NCBI GenBank assembly: GCA_023389295.1
Contig: JAEWEO010000024.1
Span: 1 to 6,533 of the forward strand
From: Bacillota bacterium
Lineage (GTDB): Bacteria > Bacillota > Clostridia > Lachnospirales > Lachnospiraceae
Reading direction: 5' to 3'
DNA length: 6,533 nt
Below the pieces are notes generated by a model. That model was given only the letters and a program-made list of their open reading frames with translations. It searched no databases and was not told where the DNA came from. The position numbers and the translations under genes are program-made. Shown one piece after another: positions 6,377-6,533 of the stretch (position 1 is the first letter of the stretch; every line of letters starts with the position of its first letter).

Positions 6377-6533
6377 ATGCAAAAGCAGAAACAGATATCA
6401 GATTCGTTACAACTAGGGATAATTTTAGCAATTTCCGGTGGATTTATGGATGCATATTCTTATGTATGCCGTGGAAAAGTCTTTGCGAATGCGCAGACTG
6501 GCAATGTATTATTATGTGGTGTTAATCTTTCGG
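6377..6533 (+). CDS. DUF1275 (YoaK-like) membrane protein, N-terminal part (runs off the right edge)
   Basis: The first 52 residues of a longer gene. After a short polar start (MQKQKQISDSLQ) comes a hydrophobic stretch and the sequence LAISGGFMDAYSYVCRGKVF (18-37) followed by ANAQTGNVLL (38-47). The pattern G-G-F-x-D-A-x-S-Y ... F-A-N-x-Q-T-G-N is characteristic of the DUF1275/YoaK family, integral membrane proteins of about 220-240 residues with several membrane helices and no firmly known function. The ATG at 6377 is preferred because AAGGA (6363-6367) lies nine bases upstream; the in-frame ATG at 6368 is directly against that site. The gene lies 133 bases after the rsmH-like stop, beyond a strong hairpin, so it probably has its own promoter, although none is clear. 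Confidence 0.88.
   Translation, partial: MQKQKQISDSLQLGIILAISGGFMDAYSYVCRGKVFANAQTGNVLLCGVNLS

Overview
The window is AT-rich, every gene reads on the + strand, and ribosome binding sites are of the AGGAG type. Codon use and protein style (RecD2 helicase, SWIM-type SNF2 helicase, a small secreted DUF2680-like protein, a long RsmH variant) suggest a low-GC Firmicute, most likely a clostridium of the Lachnospiraceae (cluster XIVa) type. That placement is inferred from protein recognition, not from a database search.

Layout. Positions 3-647 are the C-terminal end of a RecD2-type 5'-3' DNA helicase whose start lies outside the window. After a 33-base gap with a good ribosome binding site comes a complete 1126-residue SNF2-family ATPase with an N-terminal SWIM zinc finger (681-4061); the two probably share a transcript and form a DNA-processing pair. 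Next is a small exported protein (4187-4600) with a signal peptide, a C-x-x-C pair and a DUF2680/YckD-like C-terminal part. Positions 4601-5142 hold no intact gene. They contain a terminator-like hairpin (about 4751-4790), AT-rich repeats, and what looks like the decayed remnant of a Fic-family protein gene (about 4914-5070) that keeps a recognisable N-terminus and possibly a scrap of the C-terminus. Positions 5143-6243 encode a long-form RsmH-like 16S rRNA cytosine-N4 methyltransferase, with a basic N-terminal extension and several departures from the usual family motifs, and without the usual cell-division cluster neighbours. A 12-bp inverted repeat follows, then the first 52 codons of a DUF1275 (YoaK-like) membrane protein run off the right edge.

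How the parts relate. Only recD2 and the SNF2 gene look functionally linked (DNA unwinding or remodelling, repair, or replication-fork processing). The secreted protein, the methyltransferase and the DUF1275 protein look like separate units divided by hairpins and spacer. I see no CRISPR array, tRNA, rRNA, intact mobile element or clear novel system. The most noteworthy items are the Fic-like gene remnant and the divergent, N-terminally extended RsmH.
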